From Aristolochia californica (taxonomy: Eukaryota; Streptophyta; Magnoliopsida; Piperales; Aristolochiaceae), in the NCBI GenBank assembly GCA_029961685.1, contig JARWKL010000016.1, positions 13,894,157 through 13,958,156 on the forward strand: DNA of 64,000 nt. The letters are read 5' to 3'. Under the pieces are notes generated by a model that was not told where the DNA came from, made no database searches, and saw nothing but the letters and a program-made list of their open reading frames with translations. Of this stretch, positions 1-11,007 are shown piece by piece. Position 1 is the stretch's first letter, and each line of letters starts with the position of its first letter. The translations under genes and the position numbers were made by a program.

Positions 1-716
1 AAAAAAAAAAAAAAAAAAAACAGAGCTGAGAAAAAGAAAATTTGCTTACATAAACAAAGTGTTTGCCGTTCGGATATCCAAAAAGACTTTCCAAGAGTGA
101 AGGAGCACTGCTGAGAAACGAAGCGAGACTTAGAGATTATTGAGGTTAGCTCGGCGACAAAAAAAAATAGAAAGATTAAATAAAAATCTTACCTCCTTCC
201 GTCGGACCGTCGATTTCGTCTCGTCAGCGAGGAAAAACTTTGGATGAAGAAATCGAAGAGGAAGAAGAGAAAGAAATCGCAGAGGAAGAAGAGACAGAAA
301 TCGCAAAGGAAGAAGAGACAGAAATCGCAGAGGAAAAAATCGAGGAATCGAAGAGGGAGAGGGAGAACGAGGGATTTGAAGACCAAATCCCCCATTTCCC
401 CTGAATACCTGTCAATGGACAGCGATTTCCGCAAAAAATCATGTTGAAACGGCATGGAAATGGTAGAGTGAGGTATGGGTTTCGTAGGCGAAACGAAGAG
501 AGGTCTCCCGATCTCCGAATCGCTCGTTCTATTAACGAGTTGTTTCGCGAGCTGACGAGCCGAACCGGGCTCTACTTGAGCTCGACTCATTAATGTAAAC
601 GAGTCCATTTCTGAGTTCGAGCTCGGCTCAAGCTCAAAATATAACGTTTCGAACCGAACCAAAACCGAGCCGAACTCGAGTCGCTAGCGAGCCGACTCGG
701 TTTAAAGACACCCTTA
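1..716 (-). mobile_element. hAT transposon, 5' terminal region, cut by window edge
   Basis: This stretch matches, in the same direction, the right arm near 50380-51020 and, inverted, the left arm 42643-43300. It holds the leader and 5' end of a hAT element read on the minus strand. The terminus at about 707-716 resembles the reverse complement of the TAGGGGTGGC-type end seen elsewhere, with substitutions. The 200 bp inside it are packed with GAGCTCGAGC and GAGCCGAGC motifs, as expected of hAT subterminal repeats. A purine-rich block (240-370) is low complexity and not a gene. The transposase, if present, lies left of the window. The following 8 bases (717-724, GGAGTCGG) would be the target duplication but cannot be tested here. 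Confidence 0.75.
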
Positions 717-1559
717 GGAGTCGGAACACACTTGCTGAGATCGGCTTCGGCCAGACGAGGCTGTCTTTGAGAGACATGCCTCAGGTAAAAAAATCCGTTA
801 GGATCAAATTGGAAGGTTCCCGTATTTTAAGAAAGTATATGGTCTCACTTAGGTTTCGGAAGCTGGTGGGTGGGGTTCGGGTCTCAGTATATGGTCTCAC
901 TTAGGTTTCTAGCTTCAAAATTCAAAACGAGAGGGAAAAAGGTTTCCTTTTACGAAGTTGTTTATTTCTTATTCTCAGAGGATGCTTGCGTTTAGCTGAT
1001 TGACACTTAAACTCATTTGCTTTCGTTAATATTCCTTACTTTCACTCCTTGGAGATATGTGGGAGGTTTTTTGAAGGAAAATTTGTAGGAAAGCGATCAT
1101 TTCTCTTTTCCACGGTTATAGTTTGGAGTAACTGAGTAAGGAATTTCATTTTATGCTTAACTTGTGTTTTCTGTTCTGTCCGCAAGTTCATAGAATATAA
1201 GGTGACTTTGTTTAGCAGCAATCTAAGTTCATGGACATTGGAGCATTTAGTTTCTTTACGAGTAACCAAAAAATTTGATTGGCTTTGTTCCCTTCAAGTC
1301 TTTTACCCTGATGCTTTTATATTTTCTGATGTTGCTTTGGTTTTTTCTTGTAAAGATTTCAACAGTTTCTGATCTAGATTGAGAGCACAAATGCTAAATT
1401 AAAAGAAAATCATCTGCATATACAAGCCAAATAACACAGACAAAAGGATGCTCTAACTCATTCCTGTATCCATGATGAGATACTCAATCAAAGGAATCGT
1501 CCAGGTAGTAAGGTTTATTCTGTCACACCTCAAGTTTATGAGCAATCTGATTTTTCCAG
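717..1559. other. Unassigned sequence upstream of the M8 pseudogene
   Basis: No gene, recognisable exon or transposon coding is visible. A 23-bp direct repeat with core TATGGTCTCACTTAGGTTTC occurs at 835-857 and 887-909. The sequence could hold lost 5' exons or introns of the leishmanolysin-like pseudogene, but I recognise no coding remnant. Confidence 0.4.
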
Positions 1560-2775
1560 GACTCAACATCGGAAATGAAGGGCATGACTTGGACTTTCCG
1601 AAGAAGTTCAAGAGGGATTCAAAGCTACCCATTAGGATATATTTAAACTATGGTGCTGTCAGACATTCTGCTGATAGAGATTGTCAAAGTGTTACAGATA
1701 TTGTGAAGGTCGGCCTTAGACATGTTATTGCAATATTATATATACAATCTTGTCTTTTTTTTAAATCAGTTCCATTCCAATTTGTTTCTTGTGATATTTC
1801 GTAGCTTGGAGAGCTTACTGTGACTTCAGTTCCTGGCTTGCCAGCATGTGATCCTCATGGTGATCCCTCTATCTTTGGGGATTGTTGGTATAATTGTACA
1901 ATGGAAGATGTCTCTGGTGAGGACAAAAGGCAAAGACTACGGAAGGTTTGGACTAATTTTATTGCAATAATTGTTGAAGTTGCTTCATCTGAGCATGAGT
2001 AATTTCATCTCCTTCACAGATGGTGTTTCCAATGCTGACTACAAGACCCACGACCGGCAACACTCTTGCATGGGCAGTGGCATGTGAGCTGAAATTAACT
2101 TTACCCAAATAGTCAAACATTAGCTGGCACCTTTGTTTTCTCTCATCTTTGTAAATCATATACTGGTTTTGCAGGCTCTCATTGGGAAGAGAGACTCCTT
2201 ATGAATGAAATCATGACTAGATCTGTTGATACAAGATCAGTAGTTTAAAAAATGACACTTGCTAATTATAGACCGCCTTGATTGGGGCCACAACCAAGGA
2301 ACTGAGTTTGTTACCTCTCCATGCAATCAGTGGAAGGGGGCTTACCACTGCAATACTACGCAGTTGTCAGGCTGTACACATAATAGGGAGGCAGAAGGTT
2401 ACTGCCCTATTGCTACTTACCTCAAGCTTATGCTTAGTTACTGTTCTTCATCTGGATCAATTTTAGATGTCTCTGCTGTGTCATAAGTGAAGTTTTTTTT
2501 ATGTTATTTGACTCTTTTGGTTTATCTGTTTACTGTGGTTGTTTCAATGTAGATGCTGGCCCCGTCCAATTCTCCGGTTTCAATGGTACTAGTTCAAGTC
2601 TACTTAATTTTATCTATAAGTTAAAAAATTTTAATCATCTGAAGATTTTATGTGGTATTTGGCTTGCATTGTTTTGTAGGTGAACTGAACTGCCCTGCTT
2701 ATCATGAACTATGTAGCAGTGTGCTTGTCCCCTGGTCTGGTAAATGTCCCAATACATGTACTTCTAATTATCACA
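1560..2775 (+). pseudogene. Leishmanolysin-like (peptidase M8) metalloprotease pseudogene
   Basis: Several exon-like blocks match plant leishmanolysin homologues in order. They are 1560-1708 (contains PIRIYLNYGAVRH and DRDCQSVTDIV), 1805-1945 (PGLPACDPHGDP, FGDCWYNCT), about 2020-2090 (TTRPTTGNTLAWAVACE), 2175-2263 (SHWEERLLMNEIMT), 2269-2420 (DRLDWGHNQGTEFVTSPC, GAYHCNTTQLSGC), 2551-2590 (GPVQFSGFNG) and 2680-2775 (NCPAYHELCSS). Most are flanked by AG/GT splice signals. The exon that should carry the HExxH zinc-binding motif, between the TTRPTTGN and SHWE blocks, is absent. There is also an in-frame TAA near 2247, a frameshift with a deletion before DRLDWG, and a missing cysteine-rich stretch after 2420. 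The family consists of secreted or membrane zinc endopeptidases. This copy cannot be catalytic. A hAT-like fragment follows at once. Confidence 0.85.
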
Positions 2776-2780
2776 CCTGC

Positions 2781-2848
2781 TTATGTTCGAGCCGAGTCCG
2801 ATTTAAATATTTTGAACTCGAGTTCGAGCTCGAGCCTCAAGCCTAGCC
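2781..2848. repeat. hAT subterminal fragment
   Basis: About 65 bp of GAGCTCGAGCC-type sequence closely resembles the subterminal region of the hAT element starting at 38296: both run through GATTTAAATA then TTTGAACT. No flanking TIR or target duplication is visible, so it is a relic. It sits directly after the last recognisable M8 exon and may mark where the gene was broken. Confidence 0.6.
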
Positions 2849-2874
2849 AACTCCTTTTGCTTACGTGGCTCTTA

Positions 2875-3170
2875 GGTGATGTTTAGGTGGTCTTCTCTTT
2901 TAATAAGATATTAACTATGGCCCGCCCATACAATTAGCTTTATTATGACAGTTGATTGAGCTTTGATCTCAATAATGGAGTTTGATTTTGATGGAAACTC
3001 TACTTTTGACAGTTGACTGACTATTTGATAAAACCTTTATGTTTTGATTGTCAAAAACTTAGACTTTGACCATTAATTAATTATTGACTAAGTTCCTTCA
3101 ATATTGATCATTGATTGATATCAATGATTGGGGTCCTAATTTTAATGATTAAATTTAGATGCCTACACAT
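2875..3170. repeat. Dispersed repeat, inverted partner at 59090-59330
   Basis: The sequence matches the reverse complement of about 59090-59330; shared landmarks are ACAATTAGCTTTAT and GAAACTCTA.TTTTGACA. The partner lies in an LTR-like region, so this is probably a piece of the same retroelement family. No coding potential is seen. Confidence 0.55.
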
Positions 3171-3890
3171 GACAATGATTGTTGTCCTGATTTTCATCGG
3201 ATTCATTTGTACTGGATCAGCCTGGTAAGAATAAAATTTACCAAACAAATCCTCTTTTGCCAAAATTCAATTCTTTGTCTAATTCTGAAATCCAAATATC
3301 ATTCAAAAACCAGCTGCTGGATAAGTTAAAAAAGGAATACTTTGAACTCTTCTATGCCTTTGAATGACTCTTCCCTCTCTTCATCCATAAAAAATAGGAT
3401 GGCATGGTTCAATCCAAATTTTCTTTTGTTGCTGCCTCTTCGTGACTTGCAGGTTGCTATCAAGCGTACGTAGCCTGCTGTTGCTACGGAGTTCATTACA
3501 GAGACTTCAGTACATGAATAGTAAGCTCTCACCCTTCTTTTTTACCTTCTTTTTCCTTTTCCCCCTGTACCAACGACCAACACAGGATTTCCAGAAAGCG
3601 GTTTCTGAAGGAGGAACCGTCGTCATTCCTTCTCTTCGTTTTTTCTTAGTTTATTTTTTGTCCTAACTTTTGGCTCTTTTTTTCTTCTGCATGCGTGAAG
3701 TTGGCATGCGTGCAAGAGGTTGCATGCATGTGTGACCCAATTTCGGTTTATGTGTCCGTGTCAACTGCGCACATGCGTCGTAGTGTTCTGGATCGAGTTT
3801 TTGAATTCAGATTCAGCTTCTGGTTCCTCACCGGTTCATCAGGTGGATCCGATGAAATCCTGGTTTAGACGTTTCTAAATAGCCTGTTAA
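3171..3890. other. No gene recognised
   Basis: The region is AT-rich with a pyrimidine-rich patch near 3530-3660 and CATG-rich sequence near 3690-3780. Short open frames exist, but none resembles a known protein. An AG acceptor-like site at about 3450 precedes a short open stretch that could be a lost 3' exon of the M8 pseudogene; I cannot support this. Confidence 0.3.
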
Positions 3891-4156
3891 TGCACGTTTG
3901 GGTAAGTGAAAGTGAATTACATTAGACTCTCGCTTAACCCCGATGCGTTAGCACACGCACTGGGTACCAGTTCAAGTGGATGAATAGGTTCATTTACTTG
4001 AACTCACCCTGAGTAAAATGGGTGGATCATGATTATAACCAAAATCTTGGTTCATCCACTTGAACTCGCATCTCAGCTCGCGAAAGTGGATCTTGCTCTC
4101 TCTCCTCTGGGCGTTGTCGCTCTCCTATGTCTCTCTCTTTCTCCCTCATTATTACG

Positions 4157-4191
<35 letters not shown>
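3890..4191. repeat. PIF-related terminal fragment ending in a 34-G tract
   Basis: The stretch from about 3894 (TTAATGCACG then GTAAGTGAAAGTGAATTAC) resembles the terminus of the PIF-related element ending at about 19008, read in reverse. It is followed by a TC-rich stretch and then an uninterrupted run of 34 G at 4158-4191. The G-run adjoins the 5' terminus of the Harbinger element and is a natural expansion of the G-rich end that all members of the family show. Confidence 0.5.
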
Positions 4192-4194
<3 letters not shown>

Positions 4195-4855
4195 GTGCAC
4201 TTAGGACTTGATCTTCATGCGCATTATGCAGTTTATGTCCTGAGGTCGTTAGGGAGTATCGAAATTCATGTCATATACAGGAACATTCATGACTCAGGAG
4301 TTCATGTCCTAAGGAGTAAACGATAGAAAGTGCTTTTCGACTGATTTTGAGAATCATCTATATGACTCACGCGCGGGGCTCTCTCTGGCTCATACCGTCT
4401 CCGTCATTTCCCCTCATTTTGTTCCCGCACCTTTCTCTCGTTCCTACAGCCCCTCTATCGTCTCCCTGAACCCTGAGCTCTCTGCTCCCTCTCTTGTCTC
4501 TGTCGTACCTCTCCGATCTCCCTCTCTTCGGCCTCCTTCTCTACTGCCTCGATCTCTCACTACAAACGTCCTTCCGACATCCTTCTCCATCTCCCGCTCG
4601 CTTCTCCCTCTCTTATCCCTTTCGGCATCCCTCTTTTCTCCCTTGCGGCATCTCACTCCTTTCTCCCTCTCGCTCTTATCTTTTCCCCCAAAATTTCCTC
4701 CGATTTCCTACGATTTTCCCTATTTCAGCTTTGGTTTTCTTCGATTTTGACATTTGGGCTTCGATTTCTTAATTTGTACTTCGATTCAGCATCGATTTTC
4801 CCATTCGGCTTTGATTTCAGCCGCCGGCTTCGGTTTTCCCCAAATTTCAAAAGGT

Positions 4856-5290
4856 ATGACTAAACCCTAATTTTTTTTTTTTGATTAAATGAGTGTTGTA
4901 TTTTATTCAATTTTAGTTTCAGTGCCTAATTTGGGGTTATTTGTGCATAATTGTGGGATTTAGTGTTACTGATTAGGGTCTAAAATTTTTATTAGGGTTA
5001 GGGTTTAATGTTTTTAGGGTTTGGTGCTCTGTATTTAGGGTTAAGTTTTTAGGGTTAAGGAATTATGGTATTGTTAGGGTTTAGGTTTTTTTTTCAATTT
5101 TTTTCAGTTAAGGTTTATTGGGTGATAGGGTTTAGGGTTTAGGGTTTGGGGCTTTTAGGGTTTTTAAGATCTAAGGTTTTTTGTTTAACTTCTGGAATTA
5201 GGGTTTAGGGTATAGGGTTTAGGAGGTTTTGGAGGTATGGGGTCTAGGGTTAGGGTTTAGGGTCTAGGGTTTTTAAGGTTCTCAATTACG
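4856..5290 (+). repeat. Degenerate TTTAGGG telomere-like block inside the Harbinger element
   Basis: Repeated TAGGGTTTAGGG and TTAGGGTTAGGG words, interspersed with T-rich spacers, make up roughly 400 bp upstream of ORF1. The same block, with the same irregular order, appears inverted at 57810-58215 in the second Harbinger copy. It therefore belongs to the transposon and is not an independent interstitial telomere. It probably lies in a 5' untranslated region or intron. Confidence 0.85.
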
Positions 5291-5698
5291 GTTTACGGTG
5301 TTTAGTCCAAGTCAAACAAGGTTGAGTCGCCTACACGGGCGTCCATTAGCCAACGAAACCCGACCCCCATCACTGACGAGGTACAGTTCGTAGTGACTGT
5401 GAAGTCATATGGGGCTCTACTAGGGGTGTTCGGTGAATTTGGACTTGATGTGTGTGTATGTGTGTTTCCATTGTTTAGTGCATCTCCAATGGAAATAGTT
5501 GATTAATTTTGGAATGTTTTAGAATGTTATTTAAAATTTTTAAAGTGCTATGGAATGTTTTTGCCATGTGGTGAGGAGATTCCGGTGTTATAAATATCTA
5601 CCACGTGGAATTTTCTTATTTGTGGTTTTTGTTTTGTGACGGGTAATGTTGTCTGATAAAGTTTTTTCCATGAGGACAATCTCGGATTTAGATTAAAA

Positions 5699-6666
5699 AT
5701 GGCTGCAAGAAAACAATCAAGTGGTTGACCATATGACTTTTGGAGCTTTGAAGAAGACAACAAAAAGTTCGATCTTTTAGTCGAGCAGGTATATATGGAG
5801 AACAAGTTGCCCAATGGGGTTTGGAAGCACGAGGTATATACGGAATGTGTCAATAAGTTCAATGAAGACGTAGTCAATAAAAAAACTGTTGAGCAGCTTA
5901 AGAATGGAACAAGATCACGGAAGAAAATATACCAAACGGTAACGAACTGTCTCAACACTAGTGGGTTCGGTTGGGATGCAGCCACACAACGAGTTACTGC
6001 ATGTCATTCTGTATGGCAAGACTACATTAAGGTCAGTAAATCATGATATATTGTAAAACAGTTTGTTTTGTTTCGCATTACTAAGAACTCTATTCCATTA
6101 TAAATGATGTTTTATTCTTGTAGGAACATAAAGAGGCTGAGAAGTATAGACAACAAGGTTGCCCCCTTTATGACAAATTGGCTATGGTAGTCGGAAACAC
6201 AATGGCCGTAGGGAATGGTAGTACAACTCCTATAAATTTGGGTGATGAAATTATCCATGATGAGTCGGCTCCTATCCCGATGGATGAGCCTAACAATGTT
6301 GACGTAGTTATGGGAACTCCACCGCAATTCATTAGTGGAAATGATTCGACAACGGATCAATCTCGTGGAAGAAAAGGGTCATCTTCACGTCGTCGTAGAA
6401 AGAGAAGCGAATTGCCCACTGAAGACAATAGACAATTAATTGATGCAGTTGGCCAAATCCCTGAAGCTATGAAATGTGTTATGAAGTATAAAGAGCGCGA
6501 TGTCGAAGAACCTTGGCTTAATGCCCTCATGGAAATTTCAGACCTGTCAAAAGCATTGAAATATGACGCTCCTAGATGGTTAGATACGCCAAGTATGAAG
6601 GCCTTGTTTGTAAAAATGATAGTGACGGAGTGGGTCGAGTGGCTTAATAATTGTGCAAACAACTAA
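5699..6666 (+). pseudogene. PIF/Harbinger ORF1, Myb/SANT-like DNA-binding protein, with stop
   Basis: Two exons are inferred: 5699-6031 (donor GTCAGT) and 6124-6666 (acceptor TTGTAG), together 291 codons in frame. Residues about 13-110 form a Myb/SANT-like domain: an FWSFEED-type start, then KLPNGVWKHEV, then LKNGTRSRKKIYQTV, then GFGWD and VWQDYIK. The second exon continues the common HKEAEKYR and CPLYDKL segment and has a basic patch (SSRRRRKRSE). In this superfamily ORF1 is needed with the transposase for DNA binding and nuclear import. Codon 10 is a TGA stop, so translation would have to start at a downstream ATG such as 5795, which would shorten the domain. Introns are conceptual. Confidence 0.8.
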
Positions 6667-6915
6667 TTGTAATGTGTTTTAAGTATATCTTTTTTGAGAA
6701 GATTGTTATGTATTAAAGACGATGTTTGAATTATAACGTTGCTAGACTTATCAATATGGTTAAGGTTTCTATTTTATATGTTTGTTGTTTTAATATATTA
6801 TGTGGATAATATGGTGGATGAGTATGGATGTGAATATGATTGTTGAGTTTGGATGAATAGGCTATGATTGAAGATTAACCATTATTTTTGTTTATGACTA
6901 TTTAGAATTTTAAAT

Positions 6916-8291
6916 TTGCAGATTCTCATGGATATTATGACAGAAGAAGATATGGATGTAATTATGGTTGGATTGGCATATATTATTGTCATCATAGTAA
7001 AATACTATCTATGCCATGGCAATAGAGGTGTACCACGTTCTTATGGGATGAATGGTCTGTTGTATTTGCAAAAGGTCTTAGACAAATCTCCTGTTAAATT
7101 TCAAAAAGTTTACAGAATAAATCAAATTGTATTTTACAAATTGGTAACAATACTTAATAGCAGAGGGTTTTTATTAACGACAAAGACCATCTGAGTGGAA
7201 GAACAACTTGCCTATTTCCTCCTAATTGTTGGTCAACAACAAGCCTATAGTGTCACAACAGAGATGTTTGATAGATCAAACTAGTCCATAAGTAAATATT
7301 TCAACAAGGTGTTGGATGCTATCCTCAAACTTCACTCTGATTACATCAAACAACCTTCAAAACGCACACACTCGAGGATTTTAAACAATTCAATGTTTTG
7401 TCCATACTTCAAGGTAACATCACTTGCCCTCTATTTAGATTACTATACAAATTTAGTCAATACTAATTGAAATTATATAATTAGGATTGTATTGGGGCTA
7501 TTGATGGAATGCATATTAAAGCGAACATCCCGCTTGAAGAACAACCAAAGCTCTGGAACAGAAAGGGTTATCTCTCACAAAATGTGATGGCATCATGTAC
7601 ATTTGACATGCAATTCACTTATGTACTAGCAGGATGAGAGGGATCAGCAGCTGATTCTCGTGTGCTAAAGGACGCATTGACTTGCCAAAATAGACTATTT
7701 GTACCTGAAGGTAAATAATATATTTTTATGCAATAATCTTTTATCTATTTTATCTTTAATTATTTAATGTAGAAAATATTTGGTATTGTAGGTAAATATT
7801 ATCTAGTCGATGCTGGTTATGCAAATCTACCAGGATTTTTGGCTCCATATCGAGGAACTCGGTATCATTTACAAGAATTTGGAGATAATATTCCTAATAA
7901 TGAAAAAGAATTATTCAATCGAAGACACTCGTCTTTGCAGAATACTATTGAGAGAAGTTTTGGTGCTTTAAAAACTCGATTTCAAATGTTGAAAGGCACT
8001 CCATTTTCTTTTAAGATGCAAAAAAAAATTGTCATTGCTTATTGCATATTGCACAATTATATACATAAAGAGGATTACAATGATATATTTGATTTGGAAG
8101 ATGATGATTCGGATGATGAGTTCGGTGGAGGAGGTGATGGGGTCCAATTACGTGCAACAGACGATACAGACAGCGATGATAGCGATGGTCTTATGGAAGA
8201 GGATACCCAAGTAACAAGCTTTCGGAGGCAACGTATATTAGAATCCACAAGAGCCGCACAATTTCGAGATGACATAGCGACTTGCATGTAG
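6916..8291 (+). pseudogene. PIF/Harbinger DDE transposase (HARBI1-like), with stops
   Basis: The product can be followed through three exons: about 6916-7413 (containing a TGA near 7192 and a TAG near 7284), 7485-7710 and 7792-8291, with GT-AG introns. The catalytic triad is visible: first D in AIDGMH (exon 2), second D in VDAGYANLPGF (exon 3), and E in NTIERSFGALKTRF (exon 3). An in-frame TGA also falls in exon 2 after TYVLAG. The C-terminal tail is acidic (DLEDDDSDDEF) and ends in DDIATCM. The family cuts and pastes DNA with 3-bp TWA duplications. At least three stops make this copy inactive, although its terminal exon is intact and near-identical to that of the inverted copy at 57514-57800. 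Confidence 0.87.
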
Positions 8292-9216
8292 AATGATAAC
8301 TGATGATTGTATCTTTTATTGTATTTGAACATGTGTTGTTCTTATGTACTAAAATTGTAATTTGATGATTTTAATACTAATCACGAACTGGTTATTACAA
8401 TAAAACTCTATTACATTAGTAATAAAGTTGTATATTTATTTATATATTATATTTATTAAATTTTAGTACTATATTAAACTAGATATTTAAGTCTGATAAA
8501 TAAAATATAGTTACAATATGCATTTGATCAATTGATTAATTTTAATTTTTTGGAAATATATTATTAATTAATACTATGCATATTAAATTTTTAATAAAAT
8601 AATTCTTTATTTACTCATTATATTTATTTTTTATTTATTGTATTATATTAGTGATTTAATAGTGGTAATATTACGTACAAATATATAGTGTATTAAAGTT
8701 ATTATTAGATCAATTTTTCCTCTTAAATCATTCATTTTTAGGTTATAGTATATTATATGTTATTAATAAATTAATAGCTAAACATATTACTTTCGTTTTT
8801 GTTATTTATAACGTTATTTATTTATTACTTGTAATTAATCATGTGCGTATTTCATTGGTTCACGTAATTACCATATTAATGCACAATAACATATCTAATT
8901 CAATTAATAAATATATTAATACATTTTAATTATACATTACATAAGTTATTCGTGTAGTAATAATGATTGTTTTACCTAATTTGGGGTTCGAGGATTATGT
9001 TGTAATTATAAGTGTACTGTACAGGTTTAGGGATTCTCTTGTTTTTTATGTTTTTCTAATGAGTGAGTACTATTCACTAGAAACTGTTTTCCTGTACATT
9101 AAGGCGTCAACACTAACACTAAATGCGAAGATGATATTCATGTAGATGACTGACATGATCTTCATGTTGGACATGAACTTGATCTTCAAGAATCCATTTG
9201 GGGTACTAACCCCCCC

Positions 9217-10497
9217 TGAATTGATTCAACCTCAACTCATGTTTGAGTGTTAGTGTAGACAAGTTCAAGTGGCTGAAAAACAGATTCCAGTGTTAATGCC
9301 CCTAAATGAAAAATATGATATAAAGATGAGAATGAGTAACATTTTATAATATACTTAAATAGAACATATACCTAAACATATAATTAACCAAAATAAACGT
9401 GGTTACTACACTTATAAGTGATTTAACGTGTAATATTAGAATATATTAATATCCTAATTAATGAAAAACTATATTATATTACTTAATGAGTATAATTTAT
9501 TATAAATTATAACAATAATTACGTGTGACTAGAATAAATTATTTAAAATATATAAAAAAGTTAAAAATAACATAAGTGAATATAATAAATAAATAAATTA
9601 TTTTATAATAATATAAGATATAGTTTAATATTAAAACTCACTATTTTAAAACAAAATAAAAAATACATAATAAATAAATAAATAAATCAATTTATCAATA
9701 ACATAGTATATATTTTACATATTATTAATTAATAATATATTAAAAAATGAAAAATAATGGTTTAATTAATTAGATAATTAAACCAATTATGAAGATGATT
9801 TAATTTTTCCTAACTTAAGAAAAATTAAACATTGTCTGTGTCTTCCTCAACGGCGGGCCAGCGGGCAACGACGACGACGGGGGGCAACAACGACGGAGGC
9901 GGGCAACGACGACGGAGGTGACGCTTCCACGGTACGCCGAGAGGGAGAAAAGAGGGAGGTCAAGAGAGAAGAGAAGCCGGGAGGCCAAGAGGCTCTACGA
10001 CAGAGGGTCGGCCTCCGGTGCTCTGCGACAGAGGTCGAGAGGGAGAGGAGACCGAGACCGAGAGGAGGGAGGAAGGCCGACAGGGGGGAAGAGAGGGAGG
10101 TCGAGAGAGAAGAGAAGTCGGTAGGCTGAGAAGCTCTGCGATGGAGGTCAAGAGGGAGCAGAGAGAGCAAAGACGAGAGGAAGATGGGGTGAAAAATCGT
10201 CGGGAGATGAAGGCTGAGGGAGAGGGGGAGGAGAACAGCGAACGAGGAGAAAATTTTCGTTTCGGGGGGGGGGGGAGGGGGGGGGGGGAAGAAGCTGCGC
10301 ATGTCGCGCGAGGAAAGTTGATGATTCGTAAAATAGGTAGGAATCAACTTTCCCCCATTTTTGCTTTGAGCGAATGAAATGGTGTAATCTCACTTCAATT
10401 CAATTCTTTCTACACCAATGCAATTTTTTGATGAACTAGGTAATGCGGGGGGAATTCATTCCACTTCATTTTGGACTACCCACCCACCCCTCCTTAA
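9217..10497 (+). mobile_element. PIF-related non-autonomous element (family Y, copy 1)
   Basis: It has the same layout as 16633-17848. There is a TGAATTGATTCAAC left part, then a GTGTTAGTG..CCAGTGTTAATGCCCC motif, then about 500 bp of very AT-rich sequence with a TTTTTCCTAACTTA stretch. A purine-rich GC block follows (9850-10290, with a G-rich run near 10264-10290), then AATCAACTTTCCCCC, and an end near 10497 at CACTTCATTTTGGACTA. No transposase is present. Proline/leucine-rich and arginine-rich reading frames in the GC block are composition artefacts. The subterminal GTTAGTGCCCC motif is shared with the Harbinger ends, which suggests cross-mobilisation. Confidence 0.6.
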
Positions 10498-11007
10498 GCA
10501 GGGTTAGTCAACAAAATGGATTTTTGAAGTTCAAGTTCATCTCCAACATGAAGATCATGTCAGTCATGTACATGAACTTCAACTTCGCACTTGGTGTTAG
10601 TGTTGACGACTTCATGTACATTGGAAAACAGTTTCCAGTGTTAGTGCCCCAACATGAGAAAAACGTCAAAAACAATAGAATCCCTAAACTCTTACAATTA
10701 ATTACAACATAATCTTTAAACCCCAAATTAGGTAAAAGAACCATTATTACTACATGAATAACTTATTTAATGTATAATTAAATATATTAATATATTTATT
10801 AATTGAATTAGATATTTTCTTATGCATTCATATGGTAATTACATGAGCCAATGAAATACGCACATGATTAATTAAAAATAATAAATAAATAACATTATAA
10901 ATAACAAAAACGAAAGTAATACGTTAAGTTATTAATTTATTAATAACATATGATATACTTTAACCTAAAAATGAATGATTTAAGATAAAAAAATGATCTA
11001 ATCATAT

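Larger units (their letters stand above)
4192..9216 (+). mobile_element. PIF/Harbinger transposon, near full length, decayed
   Basis: The element is about 5 kb. It has a 5' end beginning GGGGTTAGTGCACTTAGG, a CATG-rich subterminal zone, a pyrimidine-rich leader (4370-4860), a telomere-like block (4856-5290), ORF1 (Myb/SANT-like) at 5699-6666, a DDE transposase at about 6916-8291, an AT-rich 3' region, and a 3' end at about 9216 reading ACTAACCCCCC. Two-gene organisation and G-rich TIRs are typical of PIF/Harbinger. Inverted relatives occur at 56620-58930 and, gutted, at 10501-16632. The expected TWA target duplication is not clear, partly because the 5' end merges into the G-run. Stops in both genes mean it is not autonomous. 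Confidence 0.85.

Noticed and set aside
244..447. Lysine/arginine-rich open frame
   Set aside because: Caused by a purine-rich microsatellite-like block in the hAT leader; the same block recurs in the other hAT arms without a preserved frame.
4029..4326. Glycine-rich open frames
   Set aside because: The glycines come from the 34-G run; flanks have no similarity to any protein.
4856..5290. True interstitial telomere or chromosome end
   Set aside because: The block is degenerate, bounded by transposon sequence and repeated with identical layout in another Harbinger copy.
9847..10393. Overlapping proline/leucine/serine-rich and arginine-rich frames on both strands
   Set aside because: Composition artefact of the purine-rich GC block of a non-autonomous element; no domain and not conserved in frame at 17380-17660.
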